DNA of 64,000 nucleotides from JAJQBJ01 sp964387095 (GCA_964387095.1 CAYLVH010000001.1:1-64000), one strand, 5' to 3'. Positions 1 to 9,421 are shown, counted from the stretch's first letter. Numbers and translations are program-made. Notes: generated by a model from the sequence alone, not told the origin.

Positions 1-577
1 CTGCCCCTGACCGAACAACTGAATACAGACCGGCCATCAGCCGGGGCAACGCCATAGGTAACAAAAACCTGTGGCGTCAGTGTGGAGCAACGGAAAAGGG
101 ATACCATTGATGAAAACGGTATCCCTGCTCTGTAAACTTATTCAGTTTTAATTGCCGCATTGCCTGTTGCTGTCCACAAAGCCTTGATTTTACTGGTTTC
201 TTGCTACCATCCTTATCAAAGCCTTGTATTTACTGGGTTTTTTCATGTTTTCTTATGGCACCACGGCTTTGCAGAATGAAATTGTTTTGCAGCGGGTCTT
301 CTATTCTCTATCAACACAGTTAGGGCGGGCACATGTGGAAAAAATGACCCAATTCAGCAGGAAATAAGCATAGCAGGGCAGGCCCCGGAGGCAATTCCGG
401 CGCCAAATTATGCCGTCATTTTTTCAGACACACAGGTCTGGAGTCTTCCGTGTTTCCGCTTCATCCACAGCTTTTTCAGGTCAAAGACCACGGCCAGCAA
501 AGACCGCTCCGTGCGAATATTTGTCTGGCCACGAGTCAGAACTCTTTGGTTTTTTCTTCATAAACTATGCCTATAGC
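1..577. other. Non-coding stretch, no supportable gene
   Basis: I see no convincing coding sequence here. A perfect 8-bp inverted repeat (GGGATACC ... GGTATCCC, 98-125) forms a hairpin without a following T-run. Two imperfect copies of a roughly 22-bp unit starting AAAGCCTTG lie at 178-199 and 218-240. They could be relics of a short repeat or simply AT-rich intergenic drift. Confidence 0.5.
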
Positions 578-617
578 AAAAAGACAGACTGGGCAACCCT
601 TTGGGGGCTGTCCAGTC
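578..617 (-). terminator. Rho-independent terminator after pta
   Basis: On the minus strand a GACTGG ... CCAGTC hairpin (587-617) is followed by TGTCTTTTT, 60 bases after the pta stop. A T-run also follows it on the plus strand, so it may work both ways. Confidence 0.75.
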
Positions 618-674
618 GTTCTTTTTCATGGACTCATTTTGCAACGGGTCCAAATTTTGATAGAAATATGGAGA

Positions 675-1655
675 TTATGCCATGCCAGCGGTGACGATAG
701 CCATCCAATAGACCTCGTCAGCCACACAGCCCCGGGACAGATCATTGATGGGGGCGTTCAGGCCCTGCAGGATGGGACCATAGGCCGCATAGCCGCCCAG
801 ACGCTGGGCGATCTTGTAGCCGATGTTGCCGGACTGGATCTCAGGGAAGATGAAGGTGTTCGCCTGGCCCGCCACAGGGGAGCCGGGGAACTTCAGCTGA
901 CCAACCGTGGGGGATGTAGCGGCGTCGAACTGCATCTCGCCGTCAACCTTCAGGTCGGGAGCAGCTGCCTTGACCTTGGCGGTGGCATTGCGCACCTTGT
1001 CGACGTCAGCGCCGGCGCCGGAGCCCTTGGTGGAGTAGGACAGCATAGCGACCTTGGGATCGATGCCGAAAAACTCAGCGGTCTTTGCGCACTCCAGAGC
1101 AGTTTCAACCAGCGCATCCTCATCGGGGTTGATCTGGATGGCGCAGTCGCCGAAGACCAGGCGCTCCTCGGTGCCGTCAGCGTTGATTCGGTTGAGAACG
1201 AAGGAGGAGGACACATTCTTGTTGCCGGGCTTGCACTTGATCAGCTGCAGGGCGGGACGGACGGTGTCCGCAGTGGAGTAAGTAGCGCCGCCCAGCAGGG
1301 CGTCGGCCTTGCCCATCTTCACCAGCATGGTGCCAAAGTAGTTGGACTTCTTCAGGTTGGCAGCGCACTGCTCGGGGGTCATCTTGCCCTTACGCAGGGT
1401 GACCATGGTGTCGATCATCTCCTGAATGCCCTCGTAGTTGTCGGGGTCGATGATGGTTGCCTTGGAGATGTCATAACCGCCCTCCGCAGCAGCAGCCTTA
1501 ACAGCCTCAGGCTCACCGCACAGAATGACGTCCATCAGGTCGTCCTTGATCAGGCGGTCAGTCGCATTCAGAATACGAGCATCCGTGCCTTCGGTGAAGA
1601 CGATGGTGCGGCGGGTGGCTTTTAGATTAGCAATCAGCTTGTCAAACATGCTCAT
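675..1655 (-). CDS. pta: Phosphate acetyltransferase
   Basis: Interconverts acetyl-CoA plus phosphate with acetyl phosphate plus CoA in the cytoplasm; with acetate kinase this gives ATP by substrate-level phosphorylation in anaerobes. The 326-residue protein has the usual length of the short, single-domain Pta. It shows the family stretches FTEGTDARI near the N-terminus, LLGGATYSTADTVRPAL in the middle, and GSGAGADVDKVRNAT, FPEIQSGNIGYKIAQRLGG and GPILQGLNAPINDLSRG towards the end. I chose the ATG at 1655 because GGAGG lies 8 bases upstream; an in-frame extension to 1718 has no ribosome binding site and overlaps the promoter. No ackA lies next to it, so it is probably a single-gene transcript between the promoter at 1717-1745 and the terminator at 578-617. 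Confidence 0.95.
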   Translation of the reverse strand: MSMFDKLIANLKATRRTIVFTEGTDARILNATDRLIKDDLMDVILCGEPEAVKAAAAEGGYDISKATIIDPDNYEGIQEMIDTMVTLRKGKMTPEQCAANLKKSNYFGTMLVKMGKADALLGGATYSTADTVRPALQLIKCKPGNKNVSSSFVLNRINADGTEERLVFGDCAIQINPDEDALVETALECAKTAEFFGIDPKVAMLSYSTKGSGAGADVDKVRNATAKVKAAAPDLKVDGEMQFDAATSPTVGQLKFPGSPVAGQANTFIFPEIQSGNIGYKIAQRLGGYAAYGPILQGLNAPINDLSRGCVADEVYWMAIVTAGMA

Positions 1656-1716
1656 GGGAATTACCTCCAGTAAAAGATAAAATTCAATAGCAGGCAGATA
1701 TTCTACTTGCGTTTCC

Positions 1717-1745
1717 ATTATACACCGTTGTTTTCAATGTCTCAA
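1717..1745 (-). promoter_or_regulatory. Sigma-A-type promoter for pta
   Basis: Minus strand reads TTGAGA, a 17-base spacer, then TATAAT, about 60 bases before the pta start. Confidence 0.65.
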
Positions 1746-1808
1746 TAAATCCGGAAAATTTTTTACGAAAAACCGGAGCACCCAGGGGGATTCTTGGGCG
1801 TTTCAAAC

Positions 1809-1837
1809 TTGTGTTTTGGGGGGATTCCTTTTATAAT
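1809..1837 (+). promoter_or_regulatory. Promoter for the OYE-type reductase
   Basis: TTGTGT, 17-base spacer, TATAAT, ending 36 bases before the ATG at 1874. The -35 box is weak, the -10 box perfect. Confidence 0.5.
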
Positions 1838-1873
1838 GGACATAAATTCACGCAAAAGAACGGAGGAGTCCAG

Positions 1874-3904
1874 ATGAAATACCCACGCCTGTTTACGCCC
1901 ATAGAAGTCAAACCTGGATTTGTACTGAAAAACCGCCTGGTCATGCCCGCCATGCACCATTTATATACGGATCATGGATATTGCACCCGGCGGTTCAAGG
2001 AATATTATTACAAGCGTGCTCAGGGCGGCGCAGCCATGATCATCGTTGGCTCCTGCCGCTTTGATGACTACGGCGCCAAGGAGAACTCCATGTCCCTGCG
2101 CACCGACGACACCATCCCCGGCTGGAGGGAGTTCACCGACGGCATGCACCAGCGGGACTGCAAGGTGGCCGTTCAGCTGTATCACGCGGGCCGCTACATG
2201 CCCAAGCGGGATGTGCCCTGCGGCGGGGATGCACTGGCTCCCTCCGCTGTGTACTCCTCCTACACCCGGGAGACGGCCCCTGAGATGACCGTGGCCCAGA
2301 TAAAGGAGGTCATCGCCAACTGGGCAGCCGGCGCGGTCCGGGCCAAGAAGGCCGGCTTCGACGCAGTGGAAATCCTGGGTTCCGCCGGTTACCTGATTTC
2401 CCAGTTCCTATCCCCCGTCACCAATCTCCGCACCGATGAGTATGGGGGAAGCTGGGAGAACCGCTGCCGCTTCCCCCTGGAGGTCATCCGGGCCGTCCGG
2501 CAGGCGGTGGGGCCGGAGTATCCCCTGATTTTCCGCCTGGGCGCCAAGGACTTTATCCCCGGCTCCAACGGGACGGTGGAGGCGGGTGCCTTCGCCAAGC
2601 TGGCCCAGGAGACGGGGATTGCCCTGTTCAATGTCACCGGCGGGTGGCACGAAACCAAGGTCCCCCAGCTCCCTGGTGAGGTGCCCAGAGGGGGGCTGAG
2701 CTATCTGGCCCGGGAGATCAAGAAGCAGGTCACGGTCCCTGTGATCATGTGCAACCGGATCAATGATCCCGCTGTGGCTGAGGAAATTCTGGCCCTAGGC
2801 CGGGCGGATATCATCGGTATGGGCCGTCCCCTGCTGGCGGACCCTGATTTCCCCAACAAGGCCAAGGAGGGCAAGGCGGAGCTGATTCGCCGCTGTGTGG
2901 CCTGCAATCAGGGCTGCCTGGCAAACACCTTCTTTGACCAGCCGGTGAAGTGCCTGGTCAACGGCCTTTGCGGCCGGGAGCATGAGCTGCCCCAGCTGCC
3001 GGCAAAGCAGCCCAAAAATATTCTGGTGGTGGGCGGCGGCCCCGCCGGCTGCGAGTTTGCCATTCGGGCGGCCCAGCGGGGGCATAAAATTACCCTGTGG
3101 GAGAAGTCCTACCAGTTGGGCGGGCAGCTGCGCCTTGCCGCCAAGTGTCCGGCTAAGTATGAGTTTGAATCCCTGCTCTCCTATTATCAGGCCATGCTGG
3201 AAGCGCTCCCGGTGGAGGTGTGCCTGGGCAAGGAAGCCACCCCGGAGAAGATCCAAGCCGCAGACTTTGAGGAGGTTGTCATCGCCATGGGCGGCAACCC
3301 CAATCACACGGAGCTACCGGTTGCCAGCGGCGGGGATATGACCATTTGCACGGGAACCCAGGTCCTAAACGGCGATGTGATACCCGGCCAGAATGTGGTG
3401 GTCATTGGCGGCTCCTTTGTGGGCTGCGGCGTGGCCCACTACCTGGTCCGCCGGGGGAGCATCTCCCCGGACCAGCTGTTCTATCTGGCCGCCTACAAGG
3501 GCGAGAGTATGGAAACCCTGAACACCATGCTGAACCAGACCGACCGGAAGGTGACCCTGATTGAGCAGGACCCCAAAATCGGCACCGGCTTTGAGCCCGG
3601 CACCAGCTGGCCCACCCTGATGGACTTGAGCCGTCTGGGGGCGGAGCAGTGGAAGAACAGCAAGGTAACCTCTATTCACAAGGGGGGCGTTACGGTGGAA
3701 CGCACCGGCAAAGAGGGCGGCGTTACGGTGGTGGAAGTCCCCTGCGACACCGTGGTGGTGGCCTCCGGCGTCCACCCCGACGATGCGCTGGAGCAGGCCG
3801 TCCGCGCCCTGGGGATTCCGGTGACGGCCATTGGCAACGCTAAGCAGCTGGGCAGGGCCATCTCCGCCATCGGCATGGCCACGGAACTCGGCCTAACCAT
3901 CTGA
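1874..3904 (+). CDS. OYE-family FMN/FAD/4Fe-4S NAD(P)H oxidoreductase (enoate/2,4-dienoyl-CoA reductase type)
   Basis: A 676-residue three-cofactor flavoenzyme of the 2,4-dienoyl-CoA reductase/enoate reductase family, which reduces activated C=C bonds using NAD(P)H. Residues 1 to about 330 form the FMN TIM barrel (ending MGRPLLADPDFPNKA). The cysteine motif C-x2-C-x3-C-x11-C near 339-358 (CVACNQGC ... C) binds the 4Fe-4S cluster. A Rossmann FAD-binding motif (VVGGGPAGCE) starts near residue 382, and a second dinucleotide fold (VVVIGGSFVGCGVA) follows. The start at 1874 is backed by GGAGGA just upstream. Substrate cannot be told from sequence; this family covers enoates, bile-acid intermediates, flavones and dienoyl-CoAs. 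It stands alone apart from the broken transporter just downstream, which may once have shared its transcript. A paralogue lies at 19024-21000. Confidence 0.88.
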   Translation: MKYPRLFTPIEVKPGFVLKNRLVMPAMHHLYTDHGYCTRRFKEYYYKRAQGGAAMIIVGSCRFDDYGAKENSMSLRTDDTIPGWREFTDGMHQRDCKVAVQLYHAGRYMPKRDVPCGGDALAPSAVYSSYTRETAPEMTVAQIKEVIANWAAGAVRAKKAGFDAVEILGSAGYLISQFLSPVTNLRTDEYGGSWENRCRFPLEVIRAVRQAVGPEYPLIFRLGAKDFIPGSNGTVEAGAFAKLAQETGIALFNVTGGWHETKVPQLPGEVPRGGLSYLAREIKKQVTVPVIMCNRINDPAVAEEILALGRADIIGMGRPLLADPDFPNKAKEGKAELIRRCVACNQGCLANTFFDQPVKCLVNGLCGREHELPQLPAKQPKNILVVGGGPAGCEFAIRAAQRGHKITLWEKSYQLGGQLRLAAKCPAKYEFESLLSYYQAMLEALPVEVCLGKEATPEKIQAADFEEVVIAMGGNPNHTELPVASGGDMTICTGTQVLNGDVIPGQNVVVIGGSFVGCGVAHYLVRRGSISPDQLFYLAAYKGESMETLNTMLNQTDRKVTLIEQDPKIGTGFEPGTSWPTLMDLSRLGAEQWKNSKVTSIHKGGVTVERTGKEGGVTVVEVPCDTVVVASGVHPDDALEQAVRALGIPVTAIGNAKQLGRAISAIGMATELGLTI

Positions 3905-3952
3905 TGAAGCAGGCGTGCTTGGGGTTATCTCTACTAGAAAGAAGCGGTTCTC

Positions 3953-4660
3953 TTGTTTTCCAATCGTGATTTACGCAATCTGTTGATTCCCCTGATGCTG
4001 GAGCAATTCCTGTCCAGCTTCATGGGAATGGCGGACACCATGATGGTAACCCGGGTGGGGGATACGGCCATCTCCGCCGTGTCCTGCGTGGACTCGGTGA
4101 ACACCCTGATGCTTTACCTCTTCTCCACCCTGGGCACCACCGCCATCGCGGCCCAGGCCATGGCCTACATGACGGATAATTTCCAGTCGATGCCAAGCCA
4201 GGCCGTGGGCTTGGCAATTCTGACGGTGGTGGGCCAGTGCCTGGGTTCAGGCCGAACAGACGAGGCCAAGGCCAACACGAAAAATGTGTCTGGTGTCAGA
4301 GGCCATGCTGGTGACCATGGGTGTGCTGGTTATGCTGGCGGCGCGGCCTGCCTGTGTGCTCTCCGGCCTGAGCGCCGAGGCCACAGATCTCACCGTCCGG
4401 CTGATGCTCTACATCACCATTGCCAAGGTCTGTATGTGGGTGTTGGCCTTCTCTCTGCCCAACTGCTTGCGGGCCTCAGGGGATGTGGCCTTTACCGCCG
4501 CTGTCTCCGGCATTTCTATGTGGGCCTTCCGGGTGGGCCTGTCTCTGCTCCTGTGCCGGGTTCTGGGTGTGGGCCTGGTGGGGGTCTGGATCGCCTGGTT
4601 CACCGACTGAGCCGTGCGGCTCTGCTTCTATGTACTCCGTTATCGGTCAGGAAAGTGGTT
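3953..4660 (+). pseudogene. MATE-family multidrug/Na+ efflux transporter, degraded
   Basis: Remnant of a MATE exporter, normally about 450 residues with 12 membrane helices; only about 235 codons remain. From a TTG start, helices 1-2 (LLIPLMLEQFLSSFMGMADT) read directly into what looks like helix 7 (GTTAIAAQAMAYM) and the VGQCLGSGRTDEAK segment, so the middle of the gene, roughly helices 3-6, appears deleted. A one-base insertion in an A5 run at 4280-4284 then moves the reading to another frame (CLVSEAMLVTMGVLVML ... FTD). That frame stops at a TGA (4608-4610) exactly where MATE proteins carry the conserved Trp of the D-W pair, and it resumes as AVRLCFYVLRYRSGKW, a typical MATE C-terminus. 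Three independent lesions make a functional product very unlikely. Confidence 0.85.
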
Positions 4661-4701
4661 GACAAAGCATGTGCTGTGTCTGAATACTTATAAACAGAGG
4701 T

Positions 4702-4733
4702 GCGCAGAACGTAACCCGTTCTGCGCTCTTTTA
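4702..4733 (+). terminator. Terminator after the MATE remnant
   Basis: GCGCAGAACG ... CGTTCTGCGC hairpin followed by TCTTTTA; its right arm abuts the stop codon of the convergent MBL gene. Confidence 0.75.
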
Positions 4734-5714
4734 CACCGCGATATAATGCCGGTTCCCAGCTCCGCCCTCCTCCCGCTTCACCAGGTTCCGTGCCATGAGA
4801 TATTCCAAATGGGCCAGGCACTCCCCAACGGCAAACCATCTCTGGGAGGGCGGGAACTCCGCCCAGCTCCGGGCGCGGATCCGCCAGGTCATCTGCCCGG
4901 CCAACTGATAGGCATTCAGCCCGGGCTGCTCCTTCACCAGCCGGTACACCTCCTCCAGGCGGCGTTCATGGTGGAGGAACAGCTGATCTACCCGCCGGCC
5001 CAATTCTCCCCTGCCCCGGTGCCCCGGCAAGGCCAGGGCCCCTTCATACCGGCGAATCTGGCTCAAGCTGTCCAAGTAGGCCCCCAACGCGTCCTCCATA
5101 GTGGGCCAGGAAGTGATGTTGGGGGTGATGTCAAAGAGCACATGGTCTCCGGTCAGCAGGATCCCCTGCTCCTCCAGCCAGAAGCACATCTGCCCCGGCG
5201 TATGGCCGGGCATCAGTAGCGGCTGGAGGCGAAATTCCCCCGCCTCCAACAGCATCTCCTGGGTCAGGGGGCGGTAACGGTCCGTGGGGGCAGGAGACAG
5301 GGCTTGGGCAGGATCGCTCTGTGCCCGGTGGTCCAACTCCTCCTGGGAAAAGCCCTCGGCCCCATAGATACGGCTGGTTATGGCGAAGTAATCCTCGGCT
5401 GTGCCCATGCCTTGCAGCTCTTGAAGATCCGGTTCGCTGAGGTAGATCACTCCCCCACCGGTGACTACCTCCGGAGCCAGGCCGGAATGATCCGCATGAA
5501 GGTGGGTCAGCACAACATCCAACTCCTCCCGGGGGACCTGAAGCGCTTCCAGCGCGCCAAGCAGCGTCTGGCGGCAGGCCTCCAGGCGAAAGCCCGTGTC
5601 AACCAGCAGGCTGTGGCCGCTGCCCCGGAGCAGGTAGCTGTTCAGCTCCTTTAGGGGGTTGTTCGGCAGCGGGATGGGGATCCGATACAGATTCGGGCGG
5701 ATTTCTTCGATCAT
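4731..5714 (-). CDS. MBL-fold metallo-hydrolase
   Basis: A 327-residue metallo-beta-lactamase-fold protein. The signature metal motif H-x-H-x-D-H is present (THLHADHSG, near residues 71-79), with downstream metal ligands in MPGHTPGQMCF and TGDHV, and a further His in ALPGHRG. The C-terminal 80-90 residues (VDQLFLHHERRLEEV ... RNLVKREEG) look like the winged-helix-like tail found in a subgroup of glyoxalase-II/LACTB2-like hydrolases. The substrate is unknown; thioesters and nucleic acids are both handled by this family. GAGGTAA lies a few bases before the ATG at 5714. Single gene, convergent with the MATE remnant. Confidence 0.85.
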   Translation of the reverse strand: MIEEIRPNLYRIPIPLPNNPLKELNSYLLRGSGHSLLVDTGFRLEACRQTLLGALEALQVPREELDVVLTHLHADHSGLAPEVVTGGGVIYLSEPDLQELQGMGTAEDYFAITSRIYGAEGFSQEELDHRAQSDPAQALSPAPTDRYRPLTQEMLLEAGEFRLQPLLMPGHTPGQMCFWLEEQGILLTGDHVLFDITPNITSWPTMEDALGAYLDSLSQIRRYEGALALPGHRGRGELGRRVDQLFLHHERRLEEVYRLVKEQPGLNAYQLAGQMTWRIRARSWAEFPPSQRWFAVGECLAHLEYLMARNLVKREEGGAGNRHYIAV

Positions 5715-5836
5715 AGCGGTTACCTCAGTTTCTTTTTTATACCCGCCATATTAGCAAACAGGGGTTTTTGTGTCAAGGGAAGCCCAGATTTCCGGAGGAT
5801 TGCGCCGGTTTTTCACATATTTTCCCAATAAACCTT

Positions 5837-5865
5837 TTGACAAGGATGAGAAAATGTATTACAAT
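5837..5865 (+). promoter_or_regulatory. Promoter for the hisS-aspS leader
   Basis: Consensus TTGACA, 17-base spacer, TACAAT; transcription would start near 5872, about 300 bases before hisS. Confidence 0.8.
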
Positions 5866-5871
5866 GCTTTT

Positions 5872-6125
5872 ACCGTGCAGAAACCGCATGAGTATCCTAC
5901 ACACCCCCGGACAGAGAAGCGGGCCCGTGGCTGAAAGCCTGCGGCGGGAAGGAGCGGGAGAAAGACGGCGGCGGAGCGGGGCCAGAGACGGCCGCGGTTC
6001 CCTTCCCGCAACAGAAGGCCAAAAGGATTTCCGCCCTGCGGAAATTGAATTTGGGTGGCACCACGAAAGCAAACCTGCCTTTCGTCCCAAAGCTGTTTTG
6101 GGAGGACGGCGGGTTTTTATTATCC
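5872..6125 (+). promoter_or_regulatory. T-box leader of hisS-aspS
   Basis: The roughly 300-base leader holds the T-box core GGGTGGCACCACG at 6053-6065. A terminator follows at about 6074-6119 (GTCCCAAA ... TTTGGGAGGAC with an outer CCTGCC/GGCGGG arm), then GTTTTTATT. An AGAGA bulge typical of the stem I distal region occurs at 5922-5926. Such leaders bind uncharged tRNA and then favour the antiterminator. The specifier codon (His or Asp expected) could not be assigned by eye because the long GC-rich stem I region can fold in several ways. Confidence 0.8.
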
Positions 6126-6168
6126 CAAGCCAGCAACCATTTTCTTCTTTTGAAAGGACTGAATGCTT

Positions 6169-7521
6169 ATGATCAAACCCCGCACGCTATCCGGTTTTAT
6201 GGAGAACCTTCCGGCGCCCCAGGTGCAGATGGAGCTGATGATGGAGATTCTCCGCAAGACCTACTCCCTCTACGGCTTCACCCCACTGGACACCCCCATC
6301 ATCGAGGATGCGCAGATCCTCTTGGCCAAGGGCGGAGGAGAGACGGAAAAGCAGATCTATCGCTTCACCAAGGGCGACTCCGATCTGGCCCTGCGCTTTG
6401 ACCTGACGGTGCCCCTGGCCAAATACGTGGCCATGCACTATGGGGAGCTGACCTTCCCCTTCCGCCGCTACCAGATCGGCAAGGTATACCGGGGCGAACG
6501 GCCCCAGAGAGGCCGGTTCCGGGAATTCTATCAGGCAGACATTGACATCATCGGCGATGGCCAGCTGGATATCCTGAATGAGGCCGAAATTCCCTCCATC
6601 ATCTACAAGACCTTCACGAACATGGGCCTGAAAAAGTTCCAAATCCGCGTGAATAACCGCAAAATCCTAAACGGCTTCTACGCCATGCTGGGCCTGAGCC
6701 AAAGCGCCGCCGAGATCATGCGCACCGTGGACAAGCTGGATAAGATCGGTGAGGAAAAGGTCAAAGCCTGCCTGACAGAGGATGTGGCCGTCCCTGAGGA
6801 GGCCGCGGACGAAATTCTGAAGTTCATCGCCATAAAGGGCAGCAATGCCCATGTGCTGGCCGCCTTGGAGGGCTATCGTGGCAAGAACGAGATGTTCGAT
6901 ACCGGCCTGGATGAGCTGGCCACCGTGGTAAAGTACCTGGCCGCCTTCGGCGTGCCGGAGGAGAACTTCGCCGTGGATCTGACCATCGCTCGGGGCCTGG
7001 ATTATTACACCGGCACCGTCTACGAGACCACCATGACCGATCATCCCGAAATCGGCTCCATCTGCTCCGGCGGCCGTTACGACAACCTGGCCGAGTATTA
7101 CACCAACAAAAAACTGCCCGGCGTGGGCATCTCCATTGGCCTGACCCGCCTGTTCTACGTCCTGGGTGAGCAGAATTACTTGAACGACGCGCTGCCCACC
7201 GCCCCCGCTGACGCGCTGATTCTCTCCATGACCGACGACCTGACCGTGGCCATCGGCTTTGCCACCGCCCTCCGGGCCAAGGGCGTCCGCGCCCAGCTGC
7301 ACGCTGAGCCAAAGAAGTTCAAGGCCAAGCTGAACTACGCCAACAAGCTGGGCATCCCCTTCGTGGTGATGCTGGGCGAGGATGAGATCAATTCCGGCGT
7401 CTATACCGTCAAGAACATGGCCACTGGCGAGCAGCAATCCCTGCCCCCGGAGGAGGCCGTCCAGCTGATTGCCGGCGCCATCCAGGCCAGCAGGCAAATC
7501 AAGGTCATTCAGGACCAGTAA
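6169..7521 (+). CDS. hisS: Histidyl-tRNA synthetase
   Basis: Class II aminoacyl-tRNA synthetase charging tRNA-His. Motif 2 region (YQIGKVYRGERPQRGRFREF), the two histidine-specific stretches (LTIARGLDYYTGTVYE and SICSGGRYDNLAEYY) and the motif 3-containing VGISIGLTRLFYVL are all present, followed by a C-terminal anticodon-binding domain of about 90 residues. The HisA motifs are intact, so this is a true synthetase and not the HisZ regulatory paralogue. Two ATGs compete: 6163 and 6169. AAGGA at 6154-6158 is 4 bases from the first and 10 from the second, so I prefer 6169 (MIKPRTLSGF). Leads an operon with aspS, 48 bases downstream, under the T-box. Confidence 0.95.
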   Translation: MIKPRTLSGFMENLPAPQVQMELMMEILRKTYSLYGFTPLDTPIIEDAQILLAKGGGETEKQIYRFTKGDSDLALRFDLTVPLAKYVAMHYGELTFPFRRYQIGKVYRGERPQRGRFREFYQADIDIIGDGQLDILNEAEIPSIIYKTFTNMGLKKFQIRVNNRKILNGFYAMLGLSQSAAEIMRTVDKLDKIGEEKVKACLTEDVAVPEEAADEILKFIAIKGSNAHVLAALEGYRGKNEMFDTGLDELATVVKYLAAFGVPEENFAVDLTIARGLDYYTGTVYETTMTDHPEIGSICSGGRYDNLAEYYTNKKLPGVGISIGLTRLFYVLGEQNYLNDALPTAPADALILSMTDDLTVAIGFATALRAKGVRAQLHAEPKKFKAKLNYANKLGIPFVVMLGEDEINSGVYTVKNMATGEQQSLPPEEAVQLIAGAIQASRQIKVIQDQ

Positions 7522-7569
7522 ACGCCTTTCCCTTGGCTTCCCTAAAATAAAAGTAGAATTGAGGTAACG

Positions 7570-9378
7570 ATGATGTTCCAATCCAGAACCCATACCTGCG
7601 GCGAACTCCGCCTTGCCAACGCAGGTGAAACTGTCACCCTTGCCGGATGGATGGAAAACCTCCGGGAGGTGGGCAGCAACTTTGCCTTCCTGGTGCTCCG
7701 TGATTTTTACGGCACCACCCAGGTGGTCATTGAAAATGAAGAAATGATGTCCGTGGTAAAACCCCTGAACAAGGAGTCCACCATCTCCGTCACCGGGGTC
7801 GTCCGGGAGCGGGAGAGCAAGAACCCCAAGCAGGCCACCGGCGAGATCGAGGTGGTCCCCTCCCAGATCAAGGTGCTGGGCCGCTGCCGGTACAACGAGC
7901 TCCCCTTCGAGATCAACCGCTCCCGGGAGGCCGATGAAACCCAGCGCCTGAAGCACCGCTATCTGGACCTGCGCAACCCCGCGGTCAAGAACAACATTAT
8001 CCTGCGCTGTAATGTGGTCTCTGCCCTGCGCCAGGCCATGACTGAGCACGGCTTCCTGGAGATCACCACCCCCATCCTCACCGCCTCCTCCCCTGAGGGC
8101 GCCCGGGACTATCTGGTTCCCTCCAGAAAGCACCCCGGCAAGTTCTATGCCCTGCCCCAGGCCCCCCAGCAGTTTAAACAGCTGCTGATGGCCGCCGGCT
8201 TTGACCGCTATTTCCAAATCGCCCCCTGCTTCCGGGACGAGGACGCCCGGGGCGACCGCTCCCCCGGCGAATTTTACCAGCTGGATATGGAGATGGCGTT
8301 CGCCTCCCGGGAGGACGTCTTTGCCGTCCTGGAGGACGTGCTTCCTCCCATCTTCGCCAAGTACGGCATCTACAACATGGCCTCCACCGCACCCTTCAAG
8401 CGCATTCCCTATCTCCAGGCCATGGAGGACTACGGCTCTGACAAGCCGGACCTGCGCATTGACCTAAGGGTGAAGGATGTCACCCAGCTGCTGTCCGGCA
8501 TCGGGTTTGGCCCCTTCCAGGGGAATGTGGTGAAGGCGGTCCCGGTCTCCAACTGCAAGCTGGCCCGGAAAGCCATTGACAAGCTCTGCACCCAGGTGGA
8601 AGTCCAAGCCGGGTCAAAGCCCTACTGGTTCAAGACGGACGAGAAGGGCGCCATTGCCGGCGGCATTGCCAAGTTTATCAATGCGGACCCCGCAATGGTT
8701 GAGGCAGTCACCAAGGCCTTGAACCTGGAGCCAAACACCCTGGTGTTCCTGTCCTCCGGCAAGCCGGAGGCGGCCCAGAAGACCGCCGGCGTCATGCTTA
8801 AAATGCTGGGCGCCGCCTGCGAGGGGCACATGGACAAGGAGCGCTATGAATTCTGCTGGATTGTGGATTTCCCCATGTACGAGATCGGTGAGGAGTCTGG
8901 CCAGCTGGAATTCTGCCACAACCCCTTCTCCATGCCCTCCGGCGGCATGGAAACCCTGCTGAAGGCAGAGCGGGGGGAGATTGATCCCCTGTCCATCACG
9001 GCGGACCAGTATGACCTGGTGTGCAACGGTGTGGAGCTGTCCTCCGGCGCCGTCCGGAACCACGATCCAGAGATTATGATCAAGGCCTTTGAGATGGTCC
9101 GCCTGGGGGAGGATGATGTGAAGGCCAAGTTCCCCGCCATGTACAATGCCTTCTGCTACGGCGCACCTCCCCACGCGGGCATCGCCCCTGGCGTGGACCG
9201 CATGATCATGCTGCTTTCTGGCGAGGAGTCCATCCGGGAGGTCATCACATTCCCCATGAACAAGAACGCCCAGGACCTGATGATGGGCGCACCCTCCACC
9301 GTGGAACAGTCCCAGCTGGACGAGCTGCACATTGCGGTGGTGGAGGAGCCTGAGGAATCCCCGGCAACCGAAAAATAG
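7570..9378 (+). CDS. aspS: Aspartyl-tRNA synthetase
   Basis: Bacterial-type AspRS of about 600 residues that charges tRNA-Asp (or tRNA-Asp and tRNA-Asn if non-discriminating). Domains in order: N-terminal OB-fold anticodon-binding domain (1-110), class II catalytic core with motif 2 (APCFRDEDARGDRSPGEF), the inserted GAD domain (about 290-420), and motif 3 near the end (GIAPGVDRMIM). GAGGTAACG precedes two consecutive ATGs at 7570 and 7573. A dedicated AsnRS is encoded next door, so a discriminating enzyme is plausible but not proven. Co-transcribed with hisS and ends at the shared terminator at 9422-9451. Confidence 0.96.
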   Translation: MMFQSRTHTCGELRLANAGETVTLAGWMENLREVGSNFAFLVLRDFYGTTQVVIENEEMMSVVKPLNKESTISVTGVVRERESKNPKQATGEIEVVPSQIKVLGRCRYNELPFEINRSREADETQRLKHRYLDLRNPAVKNNIILRCNVVSALRQAMTEHGFLEITTPILTASSPEGARDYLVPSRKHPGKFYALPQAPQQFKQLLMAAGFDRYFQIAPCFRDEDARGDRSPGEFYQLDMEMAFASREDVFAVLEDVLPPIFAKYGIYNMASTAPFKRIPYLQAMEDYGSDKPDLRIDLRVKDVTQLLSGIGFGPFQGNVVKAVPVSNCKLARKAIDKLCTQVEVQAGSKPYWFKTDEKGAIAGGIAKFINADPAMVEAVTKALNLEPNTLVFLSSGKPEAAQKTAGVMLKMLGAACEGHMDKERYEFCWIVDFPMYEIGEESGQLEFCHNPFSMPSGGMETLLKAERGEIDPLSITADQYDLVCNGVELSSGAVRNHDPEIMIKAFEMVRLGEDDVKAKFPAMYNAFCYGAPPHAGIAPGVDRMIMLLSGEESIREVITFPMNKNAQDLMMGAPSTVEQSQLDELHIAVVEEPEESPATEK

Positions 9379-9421
9379 CCCGCAAGACCTGGTTTTGGGG
9401 CATGACCGTATAAAAACAACT

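Noticed and set aside
410..694. 94-residue open frame at the left edge
   Set aside because: No ribosome binding site, odd composition, and it overlaps the pta terminator and 3' end.
567..1625. Long open frame (about 350 codons) on the plus strand over pta
   Set aside because: It is antisense to a clear phosphate acetyltransferase, has low-complexity Gly/Val/Leu composition typical of shadow frames, and has no ribosome binding site.
5768..6172. 134-residue open frame ahead of hisS
   Set aside because: It lies entirely in the T-box leader; the RNA signals explain the region better.
6667..8217. Open frame of more than 500 codons on the minus strand across hisS and aspS
   Set aside because: It spans two well-conserved synthetase genes and the gap between them, and its repetitive Gly/Leu/His product matches no family.
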